Positions 1 through 12,357 are shown, counted from the first letter of the stretch. The stretch is 64,000 nt of DNA from Gymnogyps californianus (GCF_018139145.2 NC_059500.1:53748663-53812662); one strand, 5' to 3'. Translations and numbers: made by a program. The notes: a model not told the origin generated them from the sequence alone.

Positions 1-1497
1 CAATTACTTCTGCCAAGATAAATGGGAAAGGACAAACTGACAGAAATTGAAAGATTAGACCTTTTTCTTAGAAAATACTGTTCAACAAAAATGAGTCAGT
101 TCTTTTCCCTAATAGCTACAAGAATGCAGCTGATGATAAGGTAAATTCAAAAAAGAACTGGGAAGAAGGAAGGCTGCTTTTCTGTGTAAACAGAGAACAC
201 AGTGAATGTGCAGCAGAGCAGTCTGTTTCTCCCATCCAGGAATGGAAGCTAGCAGAGTTGAAAAGACCTTACAAAATTAGTATTGAAAGACTAAAGTATT
301 TATATTAGGCCACGTACTGATTTGTACTCGACTCATGTGGTGTACCTCTCAGGGAAGGAGCAAATAAAGCGTGTGGTCCAAACATGTAATTGGGGCTATA
401 CTAAAATGGTTTGGAAATTTGAAGGCACATCTGCAGCTCAAGCATTGTTCAGGTTTTGGCCCATGTGAGTCCAGCAAGAGTGGAGTTTACCGCTATCACA
501 TGGCAAGGGGGGAACTAGTTTTCTGAAGTTTCCCCCAGTTTTCTGGGGGAACTAGAGAAGGCAATAACTGTGGCTTGTAGCTTAGGTGTTAATAGTGTTG
601 TCACAGTGTATTCTACATTCTGCCCTTTTTTTCCTGGTAAAATACAGCCCAGTAGTCTCTGGTTCTCTTTTGATGAGTAAATTTGAGAGATAGTTCAGAG
701 TGGATGAGGATGAGATGGACAAGGGTCTGTCCTGCATATTCCCATGAGCACAAGGCATTTAGGAACACTGCTACCCCAAAAAATGTGGTCTTTTGCATTG
801 GCCCAAGAGTAGAACCTATGAGGACAAAACATCTTGAAGAGCTAGATTTTTGCAGCAAGGGAAGTAATATTTCTTTCTGTTTATTAGAAACCAAGCTGCC
901 TTTGAGCCAAGGATTTTCTGGGGAAAGGAAGTAAAGTGAAAATTGGAGGATGGTGTAAGGATGCAGAATACGGAGGGTCAATTCCAAAAAGTGCACAAGG
1001 GCTGGTTTTTAGCTGTCAGCATGTATGGGATGTGTAGATAGTAGCTGTAGATAGCTTTTTTAACTTTATATAGCTGCTGGTTTACCTTTATGACTATATG
1101 TAAAGTTCAGTGCAGATGTGTGGCAAAAAGATAACACTGGCAACTTTCAAGCACTTTTCAGGTCTAATGGGCAACAAAATGCATTTAATGAAATGGCGTG
1201 AACACACAACAGCCTTTCAGTTTTGTTGCACAGTTTAATATGCAGTCAACAGAAAAGTACAATTTAATAAATGTTACTTCTCCAAAGCACAGAGAAGCTC
1301 ATTAACCTTTTTCTTTACATAAGAAGTGAAAATAAGTTTGCTTTTAAAGGCAAGAAAATGTATTCTTATGTCACGTAAATACATGGACATACACCAACAA
1401 AGTAATGAATATTTTACCAATATTAGACATAAACATGAATCAAAATATGCTGGCAATGTTTTATTTAACTGAAAAATTACAAGCAATATGGTTAATA

Positions 1498-1710
1498 CTA
1501 ATACAGTTCTTGAGCCCAAGATAATCTATCTACATCCCCAGCTGCAGCAGGTATTAAGCCAACAGAGATTGCTGAGGTGAACATCACTGGATTGTCCTGG
1601 CAACCAGCTGCATATGCCAGTCCTGTTAGACTGGACTGGTGAGACTCTAAGAAACCAAGTGCTTCCTGCAAAAAGTCCTTGGTACTTCCTTTTATCATAG
1701 CTCTCTGACG
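1498..1710 (-). pseudogene. possible decayed coding fragment, unidentified
   Basis: About 66-70 codons are open on the minus strand, with a non-random composition rich in Ala, Gly, Leu and Ser and few rare residues. A stop codon interrupts the frame just upstream, and no convincing splice sites bound it. I do not recognise the protein. It could be a remnant of a retrocopy, an unrecognised exon, or chance. Confidence 0.15.
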
Positions 1711-3598
1711 TATGCAATATATACCCTATGGCTCTTGGCCCAGTGAGTGTTTTGCTACACGGTTCAGTATGCCAGGAAGATTGCGCTCGTCAGGACCTGC
1801 TGCATTTTACCTTTGTGCAATGGCTGGGATGGCTGACCAATATTCTGGAATCTTTTAAGGCTACATTGAGGCTTGTAACCTCACTAGGAAGTAGATGATC
1901 CAGCAGGATCATACCAGGAATCCAAACACAGACAATGCAACTGCTACTGCCATTATAATTTACCAATCTAACCAAAACACGCTATATTAATGAAGGGCCT
2001 GGTTTTCAAGTTGTTCGTTGTATCTACATAAGGGTTGCAGCCATAGCTATAGCCATGTTGCTAATATCCTCTTGTACAGATAAGCTTTCATAACAGTGTG
2101 TCTGCTTCTCTGATGGAAGCAGTTTAATGCAGACCAGTAGCAAGCAGAGCTTTGTTCTCCAGCTATGACCAGCCAGCTCTTTTCATCAGCATCCTGGGGG
2201 ACAACTCAAATTGCCCATGGGTTTCTTCATTTGCTCATTTGGTGGGAGAAAATATAGCGCAAAGATCATGTTTGTTGAGAATTATAGTTGTACTACAAGG
2301 CATCTGATTGCAGCCTGATTGCAAAGAGGGTAAAAAAAGAGGAGCAGATCTTTGACTTTTACACCCTCCCTGTACGTACGTGACCATACCAGAGAAATTC
2401 TGAATCTAAATTTTGGTGACCATTTATTACGCTGGGGTCATATGACTGTCTAATGTGAAAGCCTTTCCCGGAAGTTTAAAAACCCTGTACCACATTCTCT
2501 ATGTGTGGTGGTTGAGAAGTTTCTATGCATTTCTCTTTCTTTTTAAGGGGACAGACATCCTAGAAAGTTTTAGGTTGTCTTTGGACAAGTGCAGTGTGAT
2601 TGAGTGTAATACAGAAAGTACATAACATAGCCAGTTTTTGTAGCATGCAACTTTAGCAATTACAGGTCTCTTGTTTTCAAGTTCTGACCTGTCCTGTACT
2701 GGTGTTTTTTAATGGATCAGCAGCCAGCCTCTCCAGTCTACCCTCATTGGGTAGAGAGCCAGATTTGAAAAATGGAATTTGTGAGGGTGTTTAACATGAG
2801 TGATGAAGCTTCCACCTATATAATATAGTATTCTATCAACCTCTATTTCTTGCTCTTATTTTTATGCACTAATTAAAATCTGAGACCACTGTCTAACTGT
2901 GACTGTAAAGAAACAATATTGCTTTCACAAGGAGGAAAAATGGAAGAACTTTCTGAAAACTAAGAATAGGTTTCTGAGAGGGCTTATCTCTCCTTTAGGT
3001 ATCTATAAATTAGTGTCAAAGTTCAATAGTTCCAGCTCTGGCTGCTGAGCAGTTCCAACAATTTGGCCTTATGTAGTTCTGGAAATAAATTAATGTTTCT
3101 ACTTAGTCAATGTTAACTTCCTCGTGAGCTTTTGAACTGGCTAGTAACATATTTAATGCTGATACTACTGAAAAACGTGTGGGATCAAGTAAAGCTTTTT
3201 GAACTCTAAGCACTTCACTTCTTTATAGTAATTAACCTTTATAGAAATTACTTTTTTTCTCAGCCATGAATGTGTATGTCAGTGCCATTCAACTGTAGCA
3301 CCACACAGTCTTTTGAAAGGATGTTGCCCCAGGGTAGAGAGTTGCAGAGTACAGAGTTGCTAAAGATAATTAGCCTCAAGCTTTAGCTTACCAGTTCTGC
3401 AAAAAAATTAGTCAGCCATTGTGTTCTACATCTCTGGCGCTTACTAGCTATAAGCTGGCATTTTGTATATTTTCCTGTGTATTCTTCTTCCTGTCACTAA
3501 AAAAGTCCACAGCATTTTTTTCTTAAAAGTGTATATTGGAAATGACACATGTAAGACAGCTTTTTAGGTTAAAGTACCTCTCTAAATTTCTAAATACA

Positions 3599-3629
3599 AA
3601 TATATCTGTTTTTATAAAACAGATATATT
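3599..3629. repeat. perfect 14-bp inverted repeat (hairpin)
   Basis: The arms at 3,599-3,612 and 3,616-3,629 are exact reverse complements separated by three bases. The sequence is AT-rich apart from CTG/CAG in the middle of each arm. It could extrude as a cruciform or be a small palindromic mobile-element remnant. No function is known. Confidence 0.6.
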
Positions 3630-4452
3630 GATTATAACCTTTTGCAGCAATTACAGATTTTTATTACCTTCCAACAAGTATCTGATTTTACAAACTATAT
3701 AAACATTTTTATTACAAAAGAAACATTTCTAAAAACCTGTCTTATTATTTATCACCATATATAGAGTTTATGTTAGGCAAGTAAATCTACATTGTATTTA
3801 AAACTTTTTTTTGTTTTAAGGTGTTTGTGTTTGCATATTTACTAATAGCAGTTAATGATTGTTTTATGAAAATAGTTTTCTTCTGTAACTACTTTTCATG
3901 TTAATGAATGTTGTACAGTTTCAGCGGTCTCCTGCTGTGAGATATCAACCCTCGTGTATAAATTTGTTGATCTGCATATAATCTTGAGTAATAATCTGGC
4001 AAGTAAACAATAACAAAAAAGGCTAAGTAAACAGTAACTGCCAAATGTATGTAGCCTAATTTATGCATATGACAATTCTTTGTTTTCTATTACTGCTAGT
4101 GTTCTGGCAACCTGGAAGAATTAACATCTTGGAGTCTGCTGTCTTCTGTATTCTTCAAGGAACGTGGGCTTCACGCATTTTCTCATACTGTTTCATCATG
4201 TTAGAAACAGATGACACGTAAAGCTCTATATCTACCAAGTTCTTTTGCCTTCTCACAAGACTGCCAGAAGGAAACTAAAGGTGATCGTCATTATACCCAT
4301 TGACCAGTATGAAATAATATGGACTCTAAGCAGAAATTCCTAGGTTGCCTGGATCATGTTTTATGACGGATTATTTCATTACAGGTAAATGAACAAGTGA
4401 TGTGAGGTAAAAGACTGTTGTAAAACATAGTCACTTTTTGTAGGTTAATTTT

Positions 4453-4476
4453 AGAACTGCTGGTAGAACTGCTGGT
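4453..4476. repeat. 12-bp tandem duplication, two copies
   Basis: The unit AGAACTGCTGGT occurs twice head to tail with no mismatch. Confidence 0.8.
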
Positions 4477-4569
4477 AGGGAAAATGGTTAGTCTTTGCAA
4501 CAGGACATGTAGTCAAATGGTTTTGTCCATTTTATGACAGATTCTTGTACATTACATTCTAGGGAATAG

Positions 4570-4575
4570 TTTATT
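4570..4575 (-). terminator. candidate MLANA poly(A) signal, distal
   Basis: TTTATT on the plus strand reads AATAAA on the minus strand, about 380 bases after the MLANA stop codon. It competes with a nearer signal at 4,854-4,859. Transcript data would be needed to choose. Confidence 0.35.
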
Positions 4576-4853
4576 TCTTTTTTAAAGAAAGGGAGACTAA
4601 GTGGGGAAGGTGAAAACAAAGGTGCCAACACTTTCTACTCTGGTCAATACTCAATGGTATGTACTTACTCTTGGTAGATGTATGAAGGATGCAAGATGCC
4701 AAGACTTGAGTATAGTTTATTAATCTGACCACAGGAAATGAAAAACTTAAAACAAAAGCACATTCAGATTTACTGAGGCATTTCAAGAACCAGTTCTGTA
4801 AACTAAGCAGGAATAATTTTCAGCAACTGCTAATGAAAGCATGTGATTTTTTT

Positions 4854-4859
4854 TTTATT
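4854..4859 (-). terminator. candidate MLANA poly(A) signal, proximal
   Basis: AATAAA on the minus strand, about 95 bases beyond the MLANA stop codon. Using it would give a very short 3' UTR. Confidence 0.35.
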
Positions 4860-4953
4860 ATTTTAGCTTTAAGAAAGTTAAGCATGTACAGGAAATTAAG
4901 AGGGAGCATGAAGAAATTGAATCGGTATGTTTAGAGTTTAAGATTCTGTGTTA

Positions 4954-5022
4954 TCATGGTGAATAAGGTGGTGGTGACTGATCTGCAGCAATTTTGTCAT
5001 AAGCTGGTGGAGCATCAGGTAC
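4954..5022 (-). CDS. MLANA: MLANA last coding exon (PPxY tail)
   Basis: Encodes the final 22 residues and a TGA stop (4,954-4,956). It begins VPDAPPAY and ends SPPPYSP, almost the same as human VPNAPPAYEKL and SPPPYSP. The acceptor is TTACCTTAG and the entry phase is 0. The two PPxY motifs are ligands for WW domains such as those of NEDD4-family ubiquitin ligases. Confidence 0.95.
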   Translation of the reverse strand, partial: VPDAPPAYDKIAADQSPPPYSP

Positions 5023-8000
5023 CTAAGGTAAGGAAAATGGGTGTGAAAGACTGAAAAACAATTGAGGTACAAGAAAATGACATTAAAGATGCAGCGAGCT
5101 ATTTACCTTCATATCAGATATGATGCTGCAGCTTAAAATAGCTGAGCTCGTTCATTATGTCTTTTTTTTTTTAAGGTTAGTTTTTGCTAATATGTTTTTT
5201 GGTTTTGCGTCAGATTAAATTAATTTTGTTTGTATCATTCATCCAAAGAGAGAATTTTCAGTGTTATAAGGACAGAAATTTTAAAAGAAAGGAAAATTTT
5301 TTTTATATTGAGAATTCAGATTAATATTGAAACTTTTCTTTAAGGGTCTGGATGCAGGTACATTGTCTTATTTCCAATGTTAACAATTTGGGCAGCTTAT
5401 TCAAAATTGGTTGTAAATTAGCCTTTTCCCTACTCTAAAACTATTTAAACACACCCATAACTTGACATATATATTTATCAATTAAGTTATTTTAACTTTT
5501 TTAAAATTATAAGTTTGAATGTTCATCTTTCCATAATGATTAGAGGAGCTAAAACCTTGACGTTTTATAACGTTCCCTGACCATCCTTGTCAGGGTATAG
5601 TATACCAGACACAGTCCATTTCTTGTTTGTCAGAATGGCAGAACATCTATTAGGGAGATGTTTGTTTATTCAGTATATTTCAGCATTCAGGTGTTACATC
5701 TTTCTAATAGATTGCATAATGATTATACAACTTAAGAATAAAGGTAGGTGAAAGAAGAGAATTTTTTAGAAGAAGAATTCTTAATAGTAGATTTTAAAAA
5801 CCCTTTTCACCGCAAAAATTGTGCAAAATACTACTTTTTAAGTTAATGTAGAGGCATTGAAGACCCAATCTAGAGAGCACACCCCAAGAAAGAAGTCATC
5901 AACAAGTGACTGTTTACCAAGATTGTCTCACCGTGTCTTACTATGTTGTAAATAAAGGAAACCTTGAGTTGCAACTTACCACAGAATTAAAGTTTCTGTA
6001 CTCCTGCAGAGCCATTTTGCAGTCCAGTATTGTTCCCTCGCCTACCACGGTTCGTATTGTGCCCACACTAGAGCTTTTGCTCTGTGACAGATCATAAAGA
6101 AATATGGGGAAAATGAAAGCAAGAAGAGAATGTGAAGTTGGAGCAAATTATGCATCATTTAATATTTGACAGCACATTTACAGTATGCATTAGTATCTGG
6201 GATTAGGGCCAGACACAATGCCAGCAAGTAAGAGAGGTAATCTACCTATCACTTTTTGCTGTCTCTGCTGAGACGTACTCTCTCTCCTGTGTTATCCATT
6301 TACATTGCCAGAAAAATGAAGATCACATTTTTTAGTTCCAGGACTGCTGCAGGAGCTGACACCTTCTCACACACCTGAATGCCTCCTCCTTTTTATCCCA
6401 CCCATTTCTATCTTGAATCTCCAACCTTTTTCTTTTCCATTTTCCCACTATTTCTTTTGTATACATTCTATACCAGTTCTCCCCTAGCCAAAAAGCCTAA
6501 CAAAAATTTGATTTTCAAAACCAGAAAGCAGCAATCTACAATGAGAAGGAATTAAAAAAAAGATTGTGCTTTTTGCCATGATGTACAAAGCAGGCATGAA
6601 AGAATTCTGGTTTGCTTTTGGAAGGTTTTTTTGAGTATTACATTCATTTTTGCAACATCTCACTATGAAAGTTCAGATTTTATGTATTCTGCCAGTTGAT
6701 ACATGTACTGGATAGATCACTGGAAAGGCAACAGGACAAAGTTAATCGGAAACAGCAAGGAACTGGATTTGCTGACTTAGATGAGAAGTATGGGTTTTAA
6801 TTCCAAATGGTCACATCTTTTTCGAAATATTAGGATAACTAAAAGATATTTACTGTAAAATATATAATTGGATAAAGCTTTTACTTTAAAGGATTAGAAG
6901 TGGCCTCCCTTTCATAGAAGAGAGAGCAGAACTTCCAAGATAAAGCTTTGAGACTTCTAACAACAGACGTTATGAAAAGGATTGTACCTTCTTTTTTATA
7001 TTTTTTAAGAAGACACAAATTAGAATTTTTTAGAAGTAGTATTTAGAAAGCAAACCTCAAACCTGCTCTGCTTTTTTCTAAATCTTAAAACTGCAAGTCA
7101 ACTTTTATACAAATAAATCATGCATCACCCATACATGAACATAATATTTACTTAGTACTTGTAACAGCTATTTTTCTTCTCTGCTTCCTAGGTTTACTGT
7201 AATCATATCTATCCTTATTTAGGGGTAAGTCTTACAAGTAGTGAATATGTTATTTTTATGTAAATGGAAATACACAGAACACATCTTGGTTTTGTGTAAA
7301 TATTAAATATAATGCTTCCTAGAGATCAGTTTTTCCACTGATGTGTTGTGCAAAGTTGGGCAGCTGGCTTCATCTCCCTATGCTTCTGCTTCCTCTTACC
7401 CCTTTGCCTGACTTGCAAGTTCTTCAAGGCAAGGTGTGTTTCATATTGTGTGGTTTTACCTGTGTATGTGTCCATGTATATATTGCCTGAGATAATGATG
7501 TCCTATTACAGATTCAATGTTCTCTGTTTTAATGTAATGCAAATAATGATAATATGTTGTCAAAATAATAGCATGCTAGAAAGTGAGCTGCCATGCTTAC
7601 CCGCAGACTTTTATAGCCACTACGTCTTTTGTAATACCAGCAGCCAAAGATAAGTAAAATTGCCAGCACCAAAATGAAGAGTCCAATACCCAGAGCTCTG
7701 TTGGGAAAGCAAAACAAAGTAATTAACACCAGAACTAGATGCATTCTTCTGGGAGCAAGAATGATTAGAGCAAAAGTTTGTATCAGTATCCTTTTATCAG
7801 AGGAAGGCATGGAGCAGAATTTCCCTCAGAAAATAGATGAAGTATCAATAACTTCACACAGTCTCTGTAGATAAAGCAGTTAGCTAAATTTTCTGCCAAG
7901 TTCTTAAGCATTTTAAAAATGAGGGATATATTGCTTCAAAGATAATAATCTACCAGTGACTACTGCTTCTAAAAAAATCCCTGCCTGTAAATCCAGCCAA

Positions 8001-10378
8001 CAGCATTGCAATATTGGAAGAGAATGTAAAATAAATTAAATGCCACGCCTGCAGAGACACAGCTCATGTTTATTTGTTAAATTTCTCTGGGCAGCAAGTA
8101 TTGAGAAATGTATCCTAATTGCATGATATTGCAACAACTGCTGGTGACAGTAGGATTTTTTGGATACATAAAACACTACACAACCTCAAGACCCGTGTAA
8201 GAAACTTTGAATTGTTCATAAAGAGCTCTATAATTCTTTAGTTCTTGTTCCGTGACATACTAGGCACAGTATTGGCGTCACTGGGTCATTTTAGGGAACG
8301 TAGACTTTGCAAACTGTGCTGTAAGACGTCCTTCCCACTGCTTACCGGGGACTTGGGAGAAGTAGCACAGTTCCACTACCTGTCAGAAAGCAGGCTGAAA
8401 AAGTAATTGCAAGTTTCCTAGTCACAAAACCCTTCCTCCTGTGCTAATATCCTCCCTGTTAAGACATACAGAATTCACTCCCCATTTTTTTGTTCTTTGC
8501 CTGTTCAGGAACAGAAGAGTCTGCAAAACGTTTAAAGGGAAAAGAAGACAGGGAAAAAAAATAAACCCATTCTGACATACTTTTATGTATCTTATATCCA
8601 GTTGCCCTGCAGTAGTTACCACCAGGCTTTTCCATTGGGACTGAGGAGTGGGGTATGTGACTTATCAGAGGCCTTTTGTATCTCTTTGCTATCATTTTCG
8701 CTGACTCAGAGTCTCGTGAAGGAGTGTTTCCTTGTGACCTAAGAAGGAGCCTGAAAGAAGATGCAAGCACATTTGTGTGGCAGAACAGGCTGTCTTTATG
8801 TCTGAAGTGCCTGTGTGGTCTTTGAAGCATGAAGCCCCTTGGAGCCAAAAGGATTTTCTTTATCACAAGTACCTGAATCTTGCAAGTTGCTCCTGCCCCT
8901 TCAACACTTTGTGTTGGATGGAGATCTGTTTAACCCAAGAATACAGCTCACAGCATTCACTTGCTTACTGGTGCAGCCGTGTTGCAGCTGATCTTCAAAG
9001 TTACAAGATGGCTCCACTGGTTTTGTTACTGTCCCCAGCACAGTTAAAACTTGGAGAGACTACTTCTCCAAGCAACTGCTGCCTTTTCTACATTTTGAGA
9101 CTTTCTGCTTTTCATGTGCTCTGTAGTTTTAGCTGTCCATTAGCCTGTACCCCCACAGAACATATGTCATTTCTGGAGTTGGTGATTTTAACTGCATGTT
9201 TGCCATCTAACTCCTTCCCTACCTGTTCAGAGGCTAGTATGAAAAGTGTGTGTGCAATTTCTTGCAATTCCAGTTAAAGTTGCAAGTGTGCTGTTAGCAA
9301 TCTGTGCCTAGATCTTGAATGCTCCTTCTGGTACTGGAAGGAGAGAGTCATTTTTCCCTCACATATCTAGAAAAACTGCTTACAATTGCAGCTACTGGAA
9401 TTCATGGTAGTTAGAGGTGAGTGTGCTTATTTTCGAGTGCTGAGACATGACTAGCCAGCTTTTTCTTCTGGAGAACTGAACTGCTTTGGAAGGACCATGA
9501 GAGCGCCTTCCCCTTTGTTTATTCTCTCTGCTCAGGGATGCACATGGAGAACAAATATCTTGCAGTGTGTGTGTGGGACAAGTCACCAAGTTTGGGGGCC
9601 AGTAAATCAGTACCAGAAGCACATTCCATATACAGATAGCCCAAGCACACTGGAAATATTTGTCTAAAGTAATAACACATCACCAGTGGCATAGTGTCCC
9701 TAGTAATCCAAGACCCAACATATTTTATTGTAAGCCAAAACTAACAAAGTATTAGCTTGAATTAGTTCTGCTTACGGGGAGTCTCACCCAGAAACAATTT
9801 ACTGAGAGTCACATTCGTATGGCATTGATGTCTCCATCTGCTTTTTGATGGTATTTTACCATTTCTCTGGGGTTTTCACTTAGATTATTCTTTAGGGTGA
9901 GACAATGTCCCTTTGAGGTTCTGAAGAGAGGTATGTGGATCTGGAGATAAAATTTAGTGTAAAGATCACCTTGCAACAGCCTCAAAAGAAAATTCTAAAT
10001 AAGCCTCAATATACCTGGTAATTTTATTATAAAGGTTAATGACTTGTGATCATATGATCAAACTCTAGATTCTTGAATTGTGCAATTCTGATTTTTCTTA
10101 ACCATTGAGGGCTCTTTATGATTCAGCAATGACAAACATCAGAGACAACTACAGGATAGCTAAAATGCACTCCACCTATATACAATGGTAATTTTTTCTG
10201 ATACTATTTTGTACATTTCTTTCAATGTACATTTTTTTCACCAGCTTACGTGCTAACATAGGTTTTGCTTTATGCTTACTCTTCTGCTGCAAGATAGCTG
10301 TGTCCTTTCCCTCTGAAAAAGTTGCCATCTGGATGGTAGTTTCTTCTGGGCATTTTGTAAGCTTGGTCCTGCTCAAAC
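4954..10378 (-). CDS. MLANA: Melan-A / MART-1 (whole gene span, 4 coding exons)
   Basis: Small melanosomal membrane protein of pigment cells; in mammals it binds PMEL and GPR143 and supports melanosome maturation. Coding exons on the minus strand are 10353-10280, 7697-7601, 6081-5980 and 5022-4954. Joined in phase they give 113 residues; human has 118. The N-terminus begins MPRR and carries a GKGHSY motif matching human GHGHSY. Residues about 26-45 form one hydrophobic span (ALGIG to CW), followed by a basic YYKRRSGY stop-transfer stretch. The tail holds PPAY (96-99) and PPPY (108-111) and ends YSP, as in mammals. The first intron is phase 2, as I recall for human, and the next two are phase 0. 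Exon 10378-10280 has 25 bases of 5' UTR after a splice acceptor, so a non-coding first exon must lie upstream; I could not locate it. The hydrophobic core, tail and splice phases make the identification firm. Confidence 0.94.
5980..6081 (-). CDS. MLANA: MLANA exon, cytosolic linker
   Basis: 34 codons, phase 0 at both ends, acceptor CTGTCACAG and donor GTAAGT. It encodes residues 58-91, with VGTI near the start and MALQEY near the end, aligning to VGTQ and VSLQEK of human. The middle is strongly diverged from mammals, unlike the exons on both sides. Confidence 0.9.
7601..7697 (-). CDS. MLANA: MLANA transmembrane exon
   Basis: 97 bp, entered in phase 2 and left in phase 0 with donor GTAAGC. 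It encodes residue 25 (shared with the previous exon) to 57: the whole hydrophobic span and the basic cytosolic YYKRRSGYKSLR. The segment EALGIGLFIL aligns with EAAGIGILTV of human, the well-known MART-1 T-cell epitope. An acceptor two bases further in is also possible, but only the chosen one fits the phase of the upstream exon. Confidence 0.94.
10280..10378 (-). CDS. MLANA: MLANA first coding exon
   Basis: The acceptor TATCCTGTAG is followed by 25 bases of 5' UTR, then ATG at 10,353-10,351, 24 codons and two bases before the donor GTAAGC. It encodes MPRRNYHP at the start and GKGHSYLAAE at the end, matching MPRE and GHGHSYTTAE of human. Another reading frame of the same DNA has a longer open stretch and hides this exon in simple ORF scans. 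Confidence 0.92.
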
Positions 10379-12357
10379 CTACAGGATAGAAATACAGTGC
10401 CTCAGTGCTATAAATAATTTGTTATCTTTAAAGCATAATATTATCGACTTTTTTGTTTTAATGGGAGCATTTGAGAGAGGCAGGACAATCCGATATCTTC
10501 AGAATCGAGTAGATCCATATACATATGCAACTGTCCCAATTTAAGGCAAAACTCAAAACTGTAACTATAGTCTACATTTGAATAGCTCCACTGACATCAA
10601 GGTATTTGCACCTGAGTGCAACAGAGAAGAATTTGACATGGTCTCTTTAGGTACTAAGTGATGACAGACTTCTGGAGTAAAACAGGAATATAGAAAGAAA
10701 GGCAATTTACCTGGACAAGAAAAACTATTCAGAAGAAGAAAAACTAATATTGTCCTTACAAGTAGCTGTTTCTTTATTTTTATTATTCCCTGTAAACGCT
10801 CAAGGGCCAGGTTTTCAGTCAGCATAAACTCTCAGACATCTGTTGATTTTCAGATGGTTATATTAATTTATGTCTGCTGACAATCTATGCTTAGATGTGC
10901 AGGGAGTTTATATTATAATCTTAATTTCCAGTCTTAAGGGAATAATCATCCAGCTAAAAGCAGTCTGAACAGTTAAAAATCTAATGGATCAAATATAGTG
11001 AAGAAGAAATCCACAAGTAATCATGCTTCCGTCATTTAAGCAGCACAACAGATCCTGCTTGATAGTATGCAGCTAATCTACCTACCTTACACAGGTAAAG
11101 TATAAAACCCGATGACTTTACTGAAGAGAATTCTAGCCAAGGAAACAAAACATTTTCAGAGTTCACTTAGAGACAGTCAAGCCTCTTCTGAAGCATAATT
11201 TTGAAGCAATACAGAAAATTTTGGGTAGAATAAAAAAATACAAATCTTACCTCCTTCGGACCTGTATTCTGTCTGTTAACTGAAAGGCATGTACAGCTTT
11301 CTTTTCCTTGACTTGGTCTGTTTTTTTCTTCTTTGATCTGTTCTCTTATGACTATCACGAGTTTAAATTCCTTTCAGTACAGCTTCTGAATGCATTAATT
11401 AGCATGAAAGAGGCAAGGAGACAACTTTTCATTTTCTTCTTACAGCCTGCCTCCTTCCCTCCTAATAAGCAGCTCAAAAATCTGTTATTTCTTCATTTAT
11501 TACATACCCTCTGAGAAATGGCTCAACACCATTTTACCTGCCTAATCAGCACAAGCTCCTAGAGTGGGCAGACTACTTTTAAATTCAAATATGTTTTGAT
11601 TTAGGGCTGATTATTTTGTGACGGGGGCTGGTGTTTTCACATGTGTTAAACTATAGCTTTGTTTGTGCACGCTTTTTGCACCATTGTAACACTGTGGAAA
11701 CTAGTATAGCTGGAGCAAAACTCATAGATGAATGCTGTTATACCATGATAGAAGTGTCTTAGATTAGAGCAAGTACAGTTTAATTCTGTACTGGTAAGCA
11801 AATGCTGTAACAAAAAGACAGTCTGTCCCATGGGGTGCAGAACTAATGAAGCCTGGTTTCCTATGGATTTGTGTGAATTGCCTGTGCTCACACTGCAGTA
11901 ATTCCATTTACAACACCAGGCAAGAAACGGCAGTCTGTGGTTAATTCAGAGGTCTGGGTACTGTGATCGGCCAGCAGTGTTAGTTACTGCTAAAAAAAAA
12001 AAGAAGATATAAGAACCATGTTCTGCTTGTCATTTGGGCCTCCCTATCCTGCCACAGATTTTTTTTTTTTTTTAAGTTTGAAGGACTCAAACATAAAACT
12101 TTGAAGTTTTCGCTTATCTTTGAAGCTGTGAACCTGGCTCTAAATGTGGTTGAAAATGGCTGACAGACTCAAAAGTGAATATGAAAGAACAGATAGTGTG
12201 AGAGATCAACATCCATTTCCTTAGGAAATCAGATGAAAAGTCTTAACATCAATATTCTTAGCTAGTGCAGGGCTGGGAAGAGCCAGACCACTTTTCTGCT
12301 TGTGTGTTTTGTGTAATTATGGTAAAAATCTGATCTTTCTTTGGATATTTTTCCATG
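10379..12357. other. upstream flank of MLANA, probable promoter and non-coding exon region
   Basis: There is no coding exon here. The MLANA promoter and non-coding first exon should be in this stretch or a little upstream of it. A palindromic E-box CACATGTG lies at about 11,638-11,645, the type of site used by MITF in melanocyte genes, but such sites are common by chance. A (T)n run and an adjacent A-rich stretch lie near 11,990-12,075. Confidence 0.4.

Larger units (their letters stand above)
1..4569. other. AT-rich region downstream of MLANA, no supported gene
   Basis: I see no exon with splice signals and a recognisable protein in this stretch. It contains a weak coding-like island on the minus strand near 1,498-1,710, a perfect 14-bp inverted repeat at 3,599-3,629 and a short 12-bp tandem repeat at 4,453-4,476. 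Part of it could be 3' UTR of MLANA, or the flank of the next gene. In human, MLANA lies inside KIAA2026 on the opposite strand, but I could not recognise any KIAA2026 exon here. Confidence 0.5.

Noticed and set aside
8560..8640. Possible MLANA N-terminal exon on the minus strand (MEKPGGNY..., with a GTATGT donor)
   Set aside because: Its exit phase does not fit the transmembrane exon with the normal acceptor, and the exon at 10,280-10,378 fits both phase and sequence far better.
8777..9277. 166-codon open frame on the plus strand
   Set aside because: Cys/Ser/Leu-rich, no motif, no splice or promoter support, and overlaps the MLANA intron on the other strand. Best read as chance.
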